NCBI RefSeq assembly: GCF_000346465.2
Contig: NC_034013.1
Coordinates: forward strand, 15,441,757 to 15,505,756
Reading direction: 5' to 3'
DNA: 64,000 bases
Source of the DNA: Prunus persica
Lineage: Eukaryota > Streptophyta > Magnoliopsida > Rosales > Rosaceae
The number at the start of each line of letters is the position of its first letter. Positions within the stretch are counted from its first letter, which is position 1. Position numbers and translations under genes: made by a program. The notes under the pieces are model-generated. The model saw only the letters and a list, made by a program, of their open reading frames with translations, made no database searches and was not told the DNA's origin. This document shows, piece after piece, positions 27,169 through 39,944 of this stretch.

Positions 27169-28106
27169 TTATTGTTGTTAATTATTTGGATTGTTATTTG
27201 CTTAATTGGTAACTAGCCCCTAATTGGTTTTCTTTTTTCTTTTTTATTTTATTTTTAGAATTAAGAAAAGATAACATGGGTAGTTATGTTCCATAAAAGT
27301 ATGGCATATTATATGATTTTGTTTTTAATTTTTTAAATATAAAAAAATATGAATTTACCATATTATCCTCATTTAATTAATAATTTCAATTCTCACTATT
27401 TGAATTAAGCAAGAGCATTTTCTGGTATTTTGAATGTTTCACCATTCTCTGCCTTTTGCTATATATAATTGGTAATTAATAGAAAAATGAAAAGTTTGTT
27501 GGGTTAATTAATAGAATAATGGTAAATCAGGAAAAATCTTAGTAAAGTATTGTTTTTCTCTCATAATAATGTCATTAAAAAAATAAAAAAATAAAGAGTT
27601 AATTATAGTTAAACTCATGGACATATGTAACTTTTTGAAAAGGGTAGTGAGGGTACACATTGAATTAAAGTGGTGAGCAAAAATACTTCCCCCTAATTAG
27701 CCAAAGCCAAGATATAAATCATATTTCGACCCAAAAAAAAAAAATATAAATCATATAATATAAATTCATATAGTCCTTTCAAATCTTATAAAACTTTATA
27801 ATATAAGTCTTTTAAAATCCATAAATAAAAAATTATAATTATAAAAATCCATAAATAAAATCTTACAAGTCATTACATTCCTAAATAATCTTTAAATACA
27901 CTGGACTTATTTATCCCGAAATAGTGTTTTAAAATCCCAAATGAACTAATTTGCTGTTTCACTCCAGGAGCTTGGCTTAATTGACGAGCGGCAAACTCCG
28001 CTGAAAGAAACCAGTTTTCCTCCTCTCAGAAAGTTTTGAGAACTTCATATATCTCTCCTCAATCGCTCTCCTCTGCTTTCTGGTTCTTGTTCTTGGTTAG
28101 TCTATT
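27169..28106. other. Intergenic region and tRNase Z promoter side
   Basis: AT-rich, with no gene seen. The last 100 bp are pyrimidine-rich and form the likely leader of the tRNase Z gene. Confidence 0.5.
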
Positions 28107-30891
28107 ATGACTGGAAGTAGAAGCAGAGACTCTGAGCAAGTCACGCAGAAACCCAATTCAGACTCAGACCCAGCTTCAAAGAAAGCCAGAGGCTTGACCA
28201 TTGAAGGCTACCCAGTTGAAGGTTTGTCCATTGGAGGCCATGAAACCTGCATAATCTTCCCGACTCTTAATTTGTCTTTCGATATTGGACGCTGCCCACA
28301 GCGTGCTATCTCCCAGGACTTCCTCTTCATCTCTCATGCTCATATGGATCACATTGTATGTATGCATACCTTTCTCATCTCCTCTCTCCTTATTTGCGTT
28401 TGGGTTCTTTCTAAATTCCTGTTTATATTTATGGGTTTTTGTTTTCATTTAATTTTTCTTTTTGATGAATGACAAGTTTTGTTTTCCCTTGACTTGCTGA
28501 TGTTCGTGTTTTCTTCTATGTACTTGTGATGGTGGAAGATTTTAGTTTGCTATCTAAAAATAATTGCTTTCACAGTCATTGGAGAACTTGAATGGTACAA
28601 TTTGACATGAATTCGGCTTCTTTGCTGACTTGGGTATTCTTTTTCAGTTTGGTAGAAGTGCATATATTGTATTTAGTAAATATTTAGTAAATGAGAGATT
28701 GGTTTTTCTAAGGCTGCTAAAGGATACATACTGCGTGATTGTTCATGGTTTTTTTGGACTATTTTCTACACATACAAATTGTCATGATAATTTGAGGAGT
28801 TAAATTCAAAGCTTAACTATCTTAGATACTAGGAAAAAATAATGAAATCTTCTAGTGATTGGATGCACATCTAAATTTTTAAGGAACTAGCATGTATATG
28901 AAGATATGTGAGCGGAAAGCCTAAGGTTTCTGATGGATATGGGGCTCGGTGTTACTAAATGGTTGAAGAAGGGATATCTTGGTTTTGTGTTGAGGGGTGT
29001 GGAATCAAATGGATTCAAGGCTAATAGTATTTCTCTCAATGTAAATAATCCCAGAATCCATGGTGAAGTTAAACTATAGTCAGAACCCCCCACATCGTCA
29101 TTATCTCATCATTTGATTTCCCTAAGCATCGTGTGTGGGTGGATCCTTTTCATTGACCAATATATGACCATGGCCAATGTTTCTGCACTCCTACTTATGA
29201 TTCACATCTATACGACAGGGAGGACTTCCCATGTATGTCGCAACACGTGGATTGTACAGTATGAAGCCCCCAACAATCATTGTACCCACATGTATAAAAG
29301 AAGTTGTGGAACAACTTTTTGAGGTGCACAGAAAAATGGACCAATCAGAGCTGAAGCATAATCTAATTGGCTTGGATGTTGGTAATCTCTGATTATTACT
29401 CAAATTGAGCCATCAAATGACAACTTTTCTTCTTGTACCCTCTACTTGCAGAATGGATTTCCTGTTTATCTTATGCAATTTATGTTTGCAGGAGAAGAAG
29501 TCTATTTGAGAAAGGATCTCAAAGTAAAAGCTTTTAAGACTTATCATGTAATACCAAGTCAGGTATCCTAATTATTTGTAATACGTTATGTTTTGGAATT
29601 CTATTAAGACTGATCAATAACTTATGTTGAGATTTACCAAAGGACTAACTGGCTATGCATGATATATGACAGGGTTATGTTGTATACTCAATAAAACAGA
29701 AACTTAAGCAGGAGTACGTTGGCCTTTCTGGGAATGAAATTAAAAACTTGAAATCATCAGGTGTTGAGGTGGGTCTTGAAAGTCCTATATAGCTGTGTTT
29801 TTGGTTTCTTGTTTATGCTACTTGATTGTACTTTTTTCATTGATAAGTACCAATTGATTTTCCTTTCTTTGTTTGAGCGGTGTTTTTTATTTGAGATAAT
29901 TATTAAGGAGCTGGATGTACCAACAAGGAGATCTAGTTGCCTTACAAATGTGATTAAGGGGTTAAATGAGGTTTGGGTAACTCTTTAGTGCCATTTCTAT
30001 TGAAAGAAAACGAAGGAGAAGATGAAGGGAGGGAAGAGAAGAAAAAATGTGTTCTATGATATGCAAAAATATTTACCCTCAAATTCATAGTTACAACTCT
30101 TTGGTTTTATGTTGTCAATTTTACACTTCAGACATTTTTGGTTTGAAAGCTCCACTAACCATTTCTGAACAACCTCAAATATTTATCCTATTTTCATGTG
30201 TTGTTCTTTTCAAAGTTTCACCGCCCCACTAACGATTTCTTTTTTTGGGGTTATCTTATTTGCAGATTACAAACACTTCTACAGAACCTCAAGTGGCTTT
30301 TACAGGAGATACCATGTCTGACTTCATAACTGACAGTAGTAATTTTGATGTGCTGAAAGCGAAGATTCTTGTTGTGGAGGTGCATTACTTGTTTAGAGTT
30401 TCTAGCATGTGTGAGGCTAATAGGCTATTATAAATGGTTAGTGTATCATACTTGTTTCCTAAATTTTATGCAGAGCACCTTCCTAGATGACTCAGTTAAG
30501 GTGGAGCACGCAAGAGAGTACGGACACATGCATCTATCCGAGGTTCATCTCCAGAGTCATTAGATTTCTTATTGCTTGCCTTCTTCAAACTCCAATTTAT
30601 CATGTATCCATCTAGGCTCCTCACAATATTTGATCTTGTCATATGTGGATGGCTTTTTTCTAGATAATTAGTCATGCAGAGAAGTTTGAAAACAAAGCAA
30701 TTCTTCTTGTTCACTTTTCAGCTCGGTACACAGTAAAGGTATGATGGTCTGGCTCATTGCTGTTTTGTATCTTTGTCATCATTGAACTTTTGACATTCAT
30801 ACTTGTGTTTTACCAGGAAATTGAACAAGCTGTATCAGTGTTGCCTTCTCCTTTGGCAGGCCGAGTTTTTGCACTTACAGAAGGTATTTGA
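28107..30891 (+). CDS. tRNase Z, short form (TRZ1/TRZ2-like)
   Basis: Eight exons: 28107-28355, 29219-29381, 29492-29562, 29673-29768, 30266-30379, 30474-30542, 30664-30738, 30817-30891, giving 303 aa. It is a metallo-beta-lactamase-fold endonuclease that removes the 3' trailer of pre-tRNAs. Zinc ligands are visible in FISHAHMDH at the end of exon 1, the aspartate in AFTGDT, and histidines in YGHMHLSE and LVHFSARYT. The N-terminal VEGLSIGGHETCIIFPTLNL is typical of the plant short form. No organelle-targeting sequence is evident, which fits the cytosolic/nuclear members, but this is inference. All introns are GT-AG. The long first intron (863 bp) contains nothing recognised. The symbol is left open because TRZ1 and TRZ2 cannot be separated by eye. 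Confidence 0.93.
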
Positions 30892-31859
30892 TGGCAAGCC
30901 AGTCAGCTTCTTTTGTTGGTTCTTTATTTGGAGAAACTCTAGTTGGGGACGCCCTTTGTTTTTAGGACTAATAAAAGAGCATAGGGTGTTGTTTGATTGA
31001 CTGAACAACCTCAATAACATTCTCAATTAGTCTCCTGAATTGCATGGCTAGAAGATAAAGCTAAGAGTGCAAATTAACGAAGCAAATTATATGTGGACTC
31101 GTTTGGTTGCTCAGCCCGAACTAGATTGGAATTGAATCCAAAGCAGTCCTCATGAGTAGCATCCCTCTAGATGGGACTTGTAAGACACTGTTGAATTCTT
31201 CTCCATTTTTCATGACATTAATTTTGGCCACTAAAGTTTGTGTGCTGAAACTGAGTGCTAGAACATATAGTTAGGAATCCTATGTGGATTTTATTTGCTT
31301 ATTGGCTGTTCCACTTGTATAAATTCCATGTATCTAATCAAGATTAAAGAGCTGGGCAAGCCAGTGTTGATTTTCAGTCATACTCAATTTCATTGATCTT
31401 ATTTATAGAACTTCGTATTGATTTTCGTAGCACGTAGCAGTGAGATGGTGCTCCAATGTTTTATATTCATTTTGATTTTCACGGTCGTTTGGTGCCTCTT
31501 AATGCATTTACTACAGGGTTTACTGCCCTTGGATAATGAGGGCTATAATTAAACTAGATTTTATTAGTCTTGGTTTTCATGGATAGAGGTTTTTCTTTTT
31601 GTATTCTTAGTTTGGTTAACGGAAAAACATAAATTATACGCTTCAAAGAAAGGGGAGGGATATGACCAAAAAAAAAGGAAAGGGGAGGGGTTAATTGAGC
31701 TGTTCAAAAAAAAAATTACAAATCAAATACGATCATCCATCCCAAAAAGCACACCAACAAAAGAATCATGAACATTAGAACTTTATAGTTACTGCAATTC
31801 ATTCTGTAAAAAAATTCCATAGTACAATTCAAAAAGAACATTGATGAAGCACGGTGGCC
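30892..31859. other. Convergent 3' intergenic region
   Basis: Between the tRNase Z stop (+) and the stop of the next gene (-). It holds presumed 3' UTRs and A-rich runs. No gene is seen. Confidence 0.5.
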
Positions 31860-33038
31860 TTAAACTTCAGCCTTCAACGTATCAGCTGCACTGGCCACAG
31901 AACAGCAGAACCTTGCTTCCAAGGTCAAGGATGCAACCACTTCATTTATAGATCTCAGCTCGTCATGAAACTCCAGATGCAACACCAATGCAGAGTAATT
32001 CTCATCCAGCAGCACCCCAATGCATTTCGCAACATCTTCAAGTTTAGGAACCCAATCACAAGCCTTCAAACCCAATGCTGTTGATGCCTTGTGACAGGGA
32101 CCTACCTGAGGAAACCTCTCATACTTCTTCAGCCACTTCCCCAGATACCGGAGTAAACTCTTCATCTCTCTCCCACTCAACTTACTGATCGCGGCCGACA
32201 ACATCACTTCATCAAGATTCTTTGATGCCAAGAGATAATGCAGGCAGAGTTCTGCAGAAGAGAACCCATCATATGCCACCATAAGCAAAACGGCAGCCTC
32301 TTTCGCAATGCCTAGTTTCTTCCCCGATAGAGTCTTATCAGTGGCCTTCTCAGCAGCTGACAAGGCTTGGCTCTCCCATTCCTTCCTCACATCCACAGTG
32401 CTAGTATAACCATCTTTAGGTGGATCAAGAAAGTACTTCAAGATCAGGAGCAACTCAGATGACCCAAGATCCGATGCATGCTTAACACAAAGACTCAGCA
32501 AATCTGACCTCCTCTTTGCCACAACTTTTGGAACCAAATTCTGATAACAAGAATTTGGCAAAAGCCCATTTGCAATCAAACTACCTACCAATTCCCAGAT
32601 CTCCAAACCAACGCAGGCATCCAAAACCAAACCAGCAACGTCCTTGCCCATGAAAGACCCAACTTTCTTCATCAAAATCTGGGTGTACCCATCATTAGAC
32701 GAATCAACCCCAATCGAAATCCCAATTTTTTCCCTAATACTCTCAAGAAATGGATTCAAGGTTGCCAAAAACTCAGCTTTAGCAAAATTATTCGGGTTTT
32801 TGAGCTTCTTTTTAAGCTTGGTGAAGAATTTCTTCCCCAACTCGATGATCTCAGAGTCGGTTTGTGAAATTTGCCATCCGCTCATGGGAATTGCAACTGA
32901 CATCGGATTTGGGTCATCAAGTTTGGGCGTCAGTTTGGCAAAAATAGAATCTGGGTCAAGAACAATGGGGTAGTCTGATGGGGCATGTTGAGTTTGAGAT
33001 ATGGCGGAGGCCTTTGTAATGACTTCGAGCAACGACAT
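31860..33038 (-). CDS. Plant-specific protein, possibly rRNA-processing (SAHY1/PCP2/IRP7-like)
   Basis: An intronless 392-residue frame starting MSLLEVITKASAISQ. It is alpha-helical in character, Leu/Lys-rich with repeated hydrophobic segments (LVGSLIANGLLPNSCYQNLV, ISKLSGREMKSLLRYLGKWL). No catalytic motif, signal peptide or membrane segment is visible. From memory it resembles a plant-specific nucleolar protein family implicated in pre-rRNA processing (Arabidopsis At1g18850 type), but I am not sure of that. The start is the first ATG of the frame. The gene itself is well supported by its length in AT-rich surroundings and its coding-like composition. Confidence 0.85.
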   Translation of the reverse strand: MSLLEVITKASAISQTQHAPSDYPIVLDPDSIFAKLTPKLDDPNPMSVAIPMSGWQISQTDSEIIELGKKFFTKLKKKLKNPNNFAKAEFLATLNPFLESIREKIGISIGVDSSNDGYTQILMKKVGSFMGKDVAGLVLDACVGLEIWELVGSLIANGLLPNSCYQNLVPKVVAKRRSDLLSLCVKHASDLGSSELLLILKYFLDPPKDGYTSTVDVRKEWESQALSAAEKATDKTLSGKKLGIAKEAAVLLMVAYDGFSSAELCLHYLLASKNLDEVMLSAAISKLSGREMKSLLRYLGKWLKKYERFPQVGPCHKASTALGLKACDWVPKLEDVAKCIGVLLDENYSALVLHLEFHDELRSINEVVASLTLEARFCCSVASAADTLKAEV

Positions 33039-34023
33039 GACTGAAAATCTAAAAGCACAAACGAAAAGGAAAGAATATATATGAAGCTATGCTTAAAAAT
33101 TACAAAGAAGAAAACAGGAAAACAGATTGACGTGAGCTTACAAGGAAAGGGATACAGATGGGCGCGCGAGCCTGAAGAAGCGAGGAGCTTTCCGCCTAAG
33201 TGCGGCGGCAGCCAGAGCAGAGAGATGGTAGGCTAACGCAAAGAAACAGAGGTTGAGCAAGGGTTCTAGTTAGCAAAGCTGAAGAAGAAAACATGGGGTT
33301 TATGACTCGTTTTACTAATATGGGCCATTTTGATAAAGAAAAAGCCCAATATGGGCAAGTGTTGGGCTCGGACGTCAGGCCCATTTAATCTTTAAGCAGT
33401 GAGACTGTGAGACCCAAAAAGAAGGTACGGACCAATCTAGTTCTTGTTTTGTTTAGGGGTGTACAAGATCCAATACAATCCGTCCAAACTGACCGGTCTA
33501 ATTCAATTTAATTTAATTTCAATCGATTTCGATGATTTTGAGGATTGGATTGGATTGGATTCATAATTTTTAAACAACATGATTGGATTAGATCCATAAT
33601 TTCAAAACCGACATAATGGAGTTATGTTTAATATATTATATAATCAAAACAATCTTCTTTAATATTTATGTCTATTAATATGTTTGATTAGATTAAACCT
33701 AAAGATAAATGTTTAATATTTCATTATTATCTTTTTTTCATTATCAAAACCGATCATTCAATCCAATCCAATATTAATTAGATCAGCTTAAATCGAATTT
33801 AAACATATAATATGATTGGCTCGGATTGAAAAAATTACAATCCAATCTACATTGAATCAAATGTTGATTGATTAAATTATATTGGTTTCAAACTATGTGT
33901 GATGTGTACAGTTGGGGGAGAACTTGAATTATCAGTTTCTTTATTTGGAAAAAAAAAAAATAGCACTTCAATTTTTTCTTTTTAAATTTTTTGGGTTCAA
34001 TCATGAATACATAGCCACAGCAT

Positions 34024-34063
<40 letters not shown>

Positions 34064-34273
34064 ATAGAAAGGAAAGAAGAAAAGGGGACAATTAATCAAT
34101 TAGAAGGCTTGGGAAGAAAATCCCTTCATTTTATTGCACAACTGAGAAATGTCTAAGGGTCAACGGTAGCTAATATGTGCAGCATCAGCTGATGTGTCAG
34201 AACCTACAACTACATGCTTGTTCACATCGAACGGAAGGCCCCGTGTTCTTCTCATCTGGTCCATAATGACTCT
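33039..34273. other. Intergenic region with AT-rich repeat-like DNA
   Basis: Sequence at about 33450-33900 has many GGATTGGATTGG-type and CCAATCCAATCC-type short motifs and starts TAGGGGTGTACAAG, reminiscent of degenerate hAT-like elements, but I could not find a matching right end. A (CT)n tract lies at 34028-34058. No gene is seen. Confidence 0.45.
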
Positions 34274-37200
34274 CTAAGTAGAAGGTGGAATTTCCCACTG
34301 CTTTGGAAGTGGACCAACATCATAGATGATTTCTCTATGGCATGACCAGACGAGCTTTATTGCTTCTGGGGTCCCAATGCCAGCTCCCCTTGGGTCTCCA
34401 GCTGGTCCAAACCTGTCACAAACCATCATTCGATGTATTTAAGCACTCGGAAACCTTCACATGAAGTACGAAAAGTTTAAGAAATTTTGTACTGACCAGT
34501 GATTCTGTGGAGCTCCAGTTGTTCTTGCTCTCAGTCCAGCATAAGTAGTCCCGTTTACTGAGTTCCCAATAACTTCCTGCAAATAGACTTTCAGAATAAG
34601 TATTAAAAAAAACTTTACAAAGTTGATTCAATATCCATCCTTTTAGGAAGAAGTGAATCGGTAAGCTTTCACGAAAAGACTTGCCAGGTAGGTTTCAAAT
34701 GAAATGCTCATGAGGTGCATTAGTTTGTATTAAGTCCACTCTAAAGCATATAATAGCTAACTTTAAGAACTTCTTAATCCAGAGTTGTAAACTTGTAATG
34801 ATGTTGAGCGTGTCGTTTGACTTAAGAAAAATTTGTGATTGTACAGATATAGACTGGTCAAATCTTGCCTGTAGAAAGAGTGGATCATTTGAAACAACAG
34901 CAGCTGTTAAGTGTGCATGCATCCTTTCTACAGCATCCAACACCAGTGGGAGTTGATCACTCCTATAGTCGGTGACAACCTAGGAGCCAGTATGTTAACG
35001 TCAGTAGCAAATATAACATAAAAGAAAAAAAAACACACACACACGAAATATGCAGCCCAAAATTTTACTCTCTGTGCCCTCTCAAGCACCAACCAATTTT
35101 CAAATTGTCTAAGTTATGAATAATTTGAATGATCAAATACCATTATCCTCACCGCAAAAACTTGCCATTGAATATGATGCGATGAAGTACAGCACATTAC
35201 AAAAAATATGAGAAAAATAGAAGGAACTTAGGTAGTGTCTTTTCTGTGTTACCTGAAATGGCCCAAAAATTTCTCTTGTCACAAGGTCAAAATTATTTCC
35301 CTTCAGTATTTCTTCAAGTGGAACATAAATGGCTGTAGGTTCTATGGCACCATATATGGGTGGAATGGAATGGTTCTTTAAGGGTTCACCCCCAAAGAGT
35401 AGCTTTGAACCTGATATCTGAAGCAATTTATTCTTGTGTTCTAGCATTGTTTCAGTTGTGACCTGCAACAACATAAGCGTGTAAAGAGATATGTTGTTAA
35501 ATAACTTAAATTAGTACAGAACGGGACAAGTAGCGTCCTTACTGTAAGGACAGGGCCAATGGTTAAATCTTCTAAGTTCCTTCTCTCAGCCAGATCTTTC
35601 ATTTTGGATAGAAGTGAAGTCTTAGACCAGTTCTGCATAAGAATATGAAAAAGTAATCAACGAAAAAGGAAAAAAGATGTTGATAGCTTGTTGATTGAAA
35701 CTCAAAATGTCCAAGTCGCAACAATAATAGCCTACTAGAAACCCCACTGATGGCATGTAAGCCACAGAACAGCATGTAAGATAGATATCTCCCCAAGATA
35801 ACCACTTAGTATGCTTGACTGTAGGGTTTTAATATTGGACTTCTCATTAACCATTAAAAGGCCACATCCTAATAATCTCTACTGTGGATCAAACCAATTA
35901 GCCTTTCATCTGTCCATTGTTTTTTGCAAGGATCTATGACAAAATTATCATCCAAATTGTTGCTGCAACATCTTAAGCACACCTATATCGAGGAACATAC
36001 GCAACTGTGAGCACCTTGAGCCACTACTACTCATGACTACTCCAAGTCTCCACCTTAAATGAATTTCAATTTTGCATCATACCATCCCTCATCATCACAT
36101 GACCTATACAAGAATAATCATCCCACTTGTTGCTACAATATTTCAAAGGCACGTGCAACTCTGAGCACATGGGTATGCACCTCCACCTCAAGCCGCAACT
36201 TACGCCTGCACCACCTTGACTGACTTCCAATTCTGCATATTAAAACCATGCTGACACAACACCTACACCAACCAACTGGGGGCCTAGTTCACACCTTGCA
36301 CCCTAATTTAACCATCTGGTGAGCTGGTGTATACTTTTACCTTGAAAGGTCTCAGTCCCAGTTAAAACTCCTAACACATTAGTTGATGTGAGACTACTAT
36401 ATTTGATCCACACATATGAATAACAATCTCAGCAGGACTGTAACAGAAGGTTTAAAATTGGAGAGGCTTACCTCGTGTATGAAGAGCATCGATTGTGCAG
36501 AGCACTTCTGACCACTGCATGCATATGCATCCTGATCACAGACCCATGCAACATAGTCTTCCTGCCACATAAATGAAAACAGATAACTCAACAATGGATG
36601 TTACTCACAGAGAGAGAATTGTATAATCTAAAACATAAAATTTTTGTAAGAAACCTCCTGAACATCAGGCCCTAAGATCTTCCAGTCAAATCCTGCATCT
36701 TCCAACTTAACACGACCCTTCAAGTCTAGAGCTAATTTTTCTGCCACTCTTGAGCTACCAGTGAAGAGGGTCATTCGTGTATTGGCCTGTTGAAGCAAAA
36801 GTAGTAAAATACTTCAATATTGTGCAAATTATTTCAATTTGCACTTCATAAGTTAGTAACATAGCATCTACGAACTGCAAATAAGGGGAGGAAAGCTATG
36901 AGCAGTCTCTATTCTAAATTATAATACGCTGCAAATACTTTAATATTGTACTTTGAACCAACCTCCAATAGTAGCTTGTTCATTGTCTTCCCATCAGAAT
37001 TGATGAACTCAACATCCTCTATTGGTAACCCACAGTAATGAAGCAGCCTCATCATTTGCTCCATAACAATACTTACCTACAAAACAAAATGTTTGGTCAA
37101 CAGTTTACCTATCCACACAGAGAGAGATCACAAAGGGCCACATGACAAACACAAAATCTAAAGGCTTGCTAGAAAAGGGTTTCCAATAGTTTAAACAAAG

Positions 37201-39944
37201 CCAATAAATAAATAAAAACAATTAACTTGTGCAAAGAGGTTTCGACTCAGAAATTTGTCAACCAATGACTATCTAGGCACATGCATCATACTCTCTCTCC
37301 CCCACAGTTTTAATTATATCCAAAGTACAGATGCTTCTTTCTTTTTAAATATGTACACATGTTTTTTTATCTGCTCAGTTGCAAACATATATTAACCACT
37401 GGACTGGTAAACTAACGATTATAACGGACATCAAATGTCATGTTAAAGAACGATAAACTATACCACCCACCAACAGAAATTAAACTGGAATACCTTGCTA
37501 TCCACTTTGAGGATTGGCTTGTTACCCATATAAAGTGCACCCATCAACTGAAGTACAGGAATTTCTAGAGGAAAATTAAAGGGAGTAACAATTGCCACCT
37601 GCAAGAAGATTCTTTCATATGTCCAATTATGAAAATAACAAAATTTGTATGAAAAGCTTAAGATTTCGTGGTGCAAAAAAAAATCAAGTATGTTCAAAGA
37701 TACACTTACAGGACCATAAGGCCAACGAAAACCATGGCTTTGCTGTCCGAGATGATTTCCAGGAACCCCAAAAGACCTTGCTAAGAAGCGGACCTGCCAC
37801 ATATGTGTCAAAAAGATAGTAAAGAAAGTTGAGAAGGACTTTATGTGAATTTATATTCCATTAGGTTAATGCAATGGAACGTACTGCGCTTAACCCAAGA
37901 GTATAAATAATACTCTACTCCTATACTGTGCGGGAGAAGCTAGGGATAAGTGTGACATACAGTTATGGGGCAATTTGGGCAGTACTGCATTGACACTAAT
38001 AAGTACAGGACCAATCAATTGCAAGGCATTCAACTCCAATTAAGCCCTATCACTCTTCATTCTTTTCTTTTCTCTTTCACATTTTTTACTGAAAACATAA
38101 AAGGTGAAGCTGATGTTTGTTTCTATAGTTTACCTGATCACCAGCAAAATTCTCCAGAAATTTTCGAGTAACATAAACTTCACCAGAAGCCTGCTGGTAA
38201 CTCTTTGGAGCAACCCTTTGTATTAATCTTGTGAAGAAATCAAAAACCTGAAAGGTCAAAACGTCGAACTGCATCAGTCTTAATTCAAATACTGGAAAGA
38301 GGTAAAAGAAGAACACTGTCCTTCTGCTGTACACTTGTTACCTTTGGCAACGAAAGCATGTGAGCTGCCTTTGCAGATATGTCCCCAAACATAAGATACC
38401 TGCAATAAATGGTCTATCAGTTGTAATTTTTGTTTCAAATTTTATAGAATATCACCATCAAGTTCTTCAAAGGGGAAAAGTTGATGAAAATATTGTAATC
38501 CTCTACCATGATATGATATTATGTGAGTAATCTTAGGCAACAAATAATGCCTAAAAAATTGAATGAGGGCAAGGCAACAGAATACAATAAATACAAACCT
38601 CTCTGGTGCTTTGAACGGATTGTGAAGACCATGCTTCGGGCACTTGGACAAGCTCTCAACAAACGGCTGCAATAGCAGTCCAACAAATTTAGTTAAGGTG
38701 TGCATACAATGACATAGAACATGTCAAAGTTTAAGCAAACTGTGTTGCATACAAAGTGAAATCGAAATAGGACATTATGAAAAGACATTACGAACTCTAA
38801 AAGTGCCTAAAACAGAAGCCAAGAGGGGTGCTCAGTTACCCACTACATTCGCTGGACAAAGGAAATTATTGATTTGTAAAGAAAGCAAAAGGATACTTGT
38901 ACACTATAATGTACGTGCATACCTGAATTCCTGTTTCATCTACTTCAGAAACTTTAATGAATGGTTCCCCATTTAAAGGATCCAAAATTGTGTTCCATCT
39001 AGCAGTTTTCTTCCATTTCCCCTGCACTAAAGAAATAAAACATTTTTTCCAGTCGGTTTTAACCTTACTGAAAGGTCCATTGATCTTTCTTTAAAAAGAT
39101 AACAAGGAAAATACAAACAAATAAAAGCAAAATAACTATTCCAAGGAATAACACTTAACGGATCAGATTATAATTCCTGGTTTTACTCTCCAGTTATACT
39201 CCAAGACCAATTACTGTTCTGAGTGCAGGACATTATTCATGGTTCCGGTGGCAAATGACACATACTGCTAAAGTGTCGGAACCTACCCAAGTTTAGTACT
39301 TCAGCAGGCTGTGAACCAGATATCTCTTCTGCCTCAACGGTTGCAAAGGGTAACCCATGAACAGATCTGCCATAAAAGGAGGGAAAACGAAATTGTCAAA
39401 AATTATCACTAGAAAGGCCATTATGAATAAGACATACAAAATATGTTGTAAAACTCTTCAGTTAGATGGTAGAAATCAAAGTTACTACAGAAACATACAT
39501 CATCAGATACAGATATTCCACCCCTATCAAAAATTACATGAATGTGCAGCATGTCTTGAATTAAAATCTAAATGCATTACATTTTCCAGAAGTCGATGGG
39601 ATGAGAACATGGATCCATTAAATTAAACAGAAATAAAATCTCATGGACATCAATCAATCATCCTAAACGTTGATAATGGAATGCAGAAAGCTCGATTCTT
39701 TTTGCATCACACAGACAGATATCAAGAGATATAAGAAAACCCAACACCCTAAATTGCCTATAATCCTCAAAGCAACACCAACCCAGATATATGTTTACCA
39801 TTTAAAACAAACCCAAGAACCAAAATCCATATTTGATGCAGGAAACAGATTATCATACCTTGAGATGTTTAATGAACTGAACCAGCTCAAGGCTGTCTGG
39901 GGCGCTCTGGCTCTGAGTTCTCTGCAAGCCAGAATCCTATTCAT
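34274..39944 (-). CDS. ALDH12A1: Delta-1-pyrroline-5-carboxylate dehydrogenase, mitochondrial
   Basis: Sixteen exons: 39944-39859, 39366-39287, 39026-38923, 38666-38599, 38399-38342, 38247-38134, 37793-37710, 37598-37494, 37076-36963, 36786-36655, 36561-36472, 35632-35543, 35462-35253, 34979-34869, 34576-34497, 34412-34274, giving 554 aa, as expected for the plant family. The enzyme oxidises P5C to glutamate in proline catabolism. The N-terminus (MNRILACRELRARAPQTALS) is Arg-rich and suits a mitochondrial presequence. Family landmarks are VAIVTPFNFPLEIPVLQLMG, ACSGQKCSAQSMLFIHE with the catalytic cysteine in QKCSA, REIFGPFQ, TTGAPQNHWFGPAGDPRGAG, and the C-terminal WEIPPST. One intron has a GC donor (34868-34867). 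The intron at 35633-36471 is long and empty. Fragments of the 35462-35253 exon occur twice elsewhere in the window. Confidence 0.95.

Noticed and set aside
33448..33920. A complete hAT-like element starting TAGGGGTGTACA
   Set aside because: The interior looks repeat-like, but no matching inverted right end or target duplication could be found.
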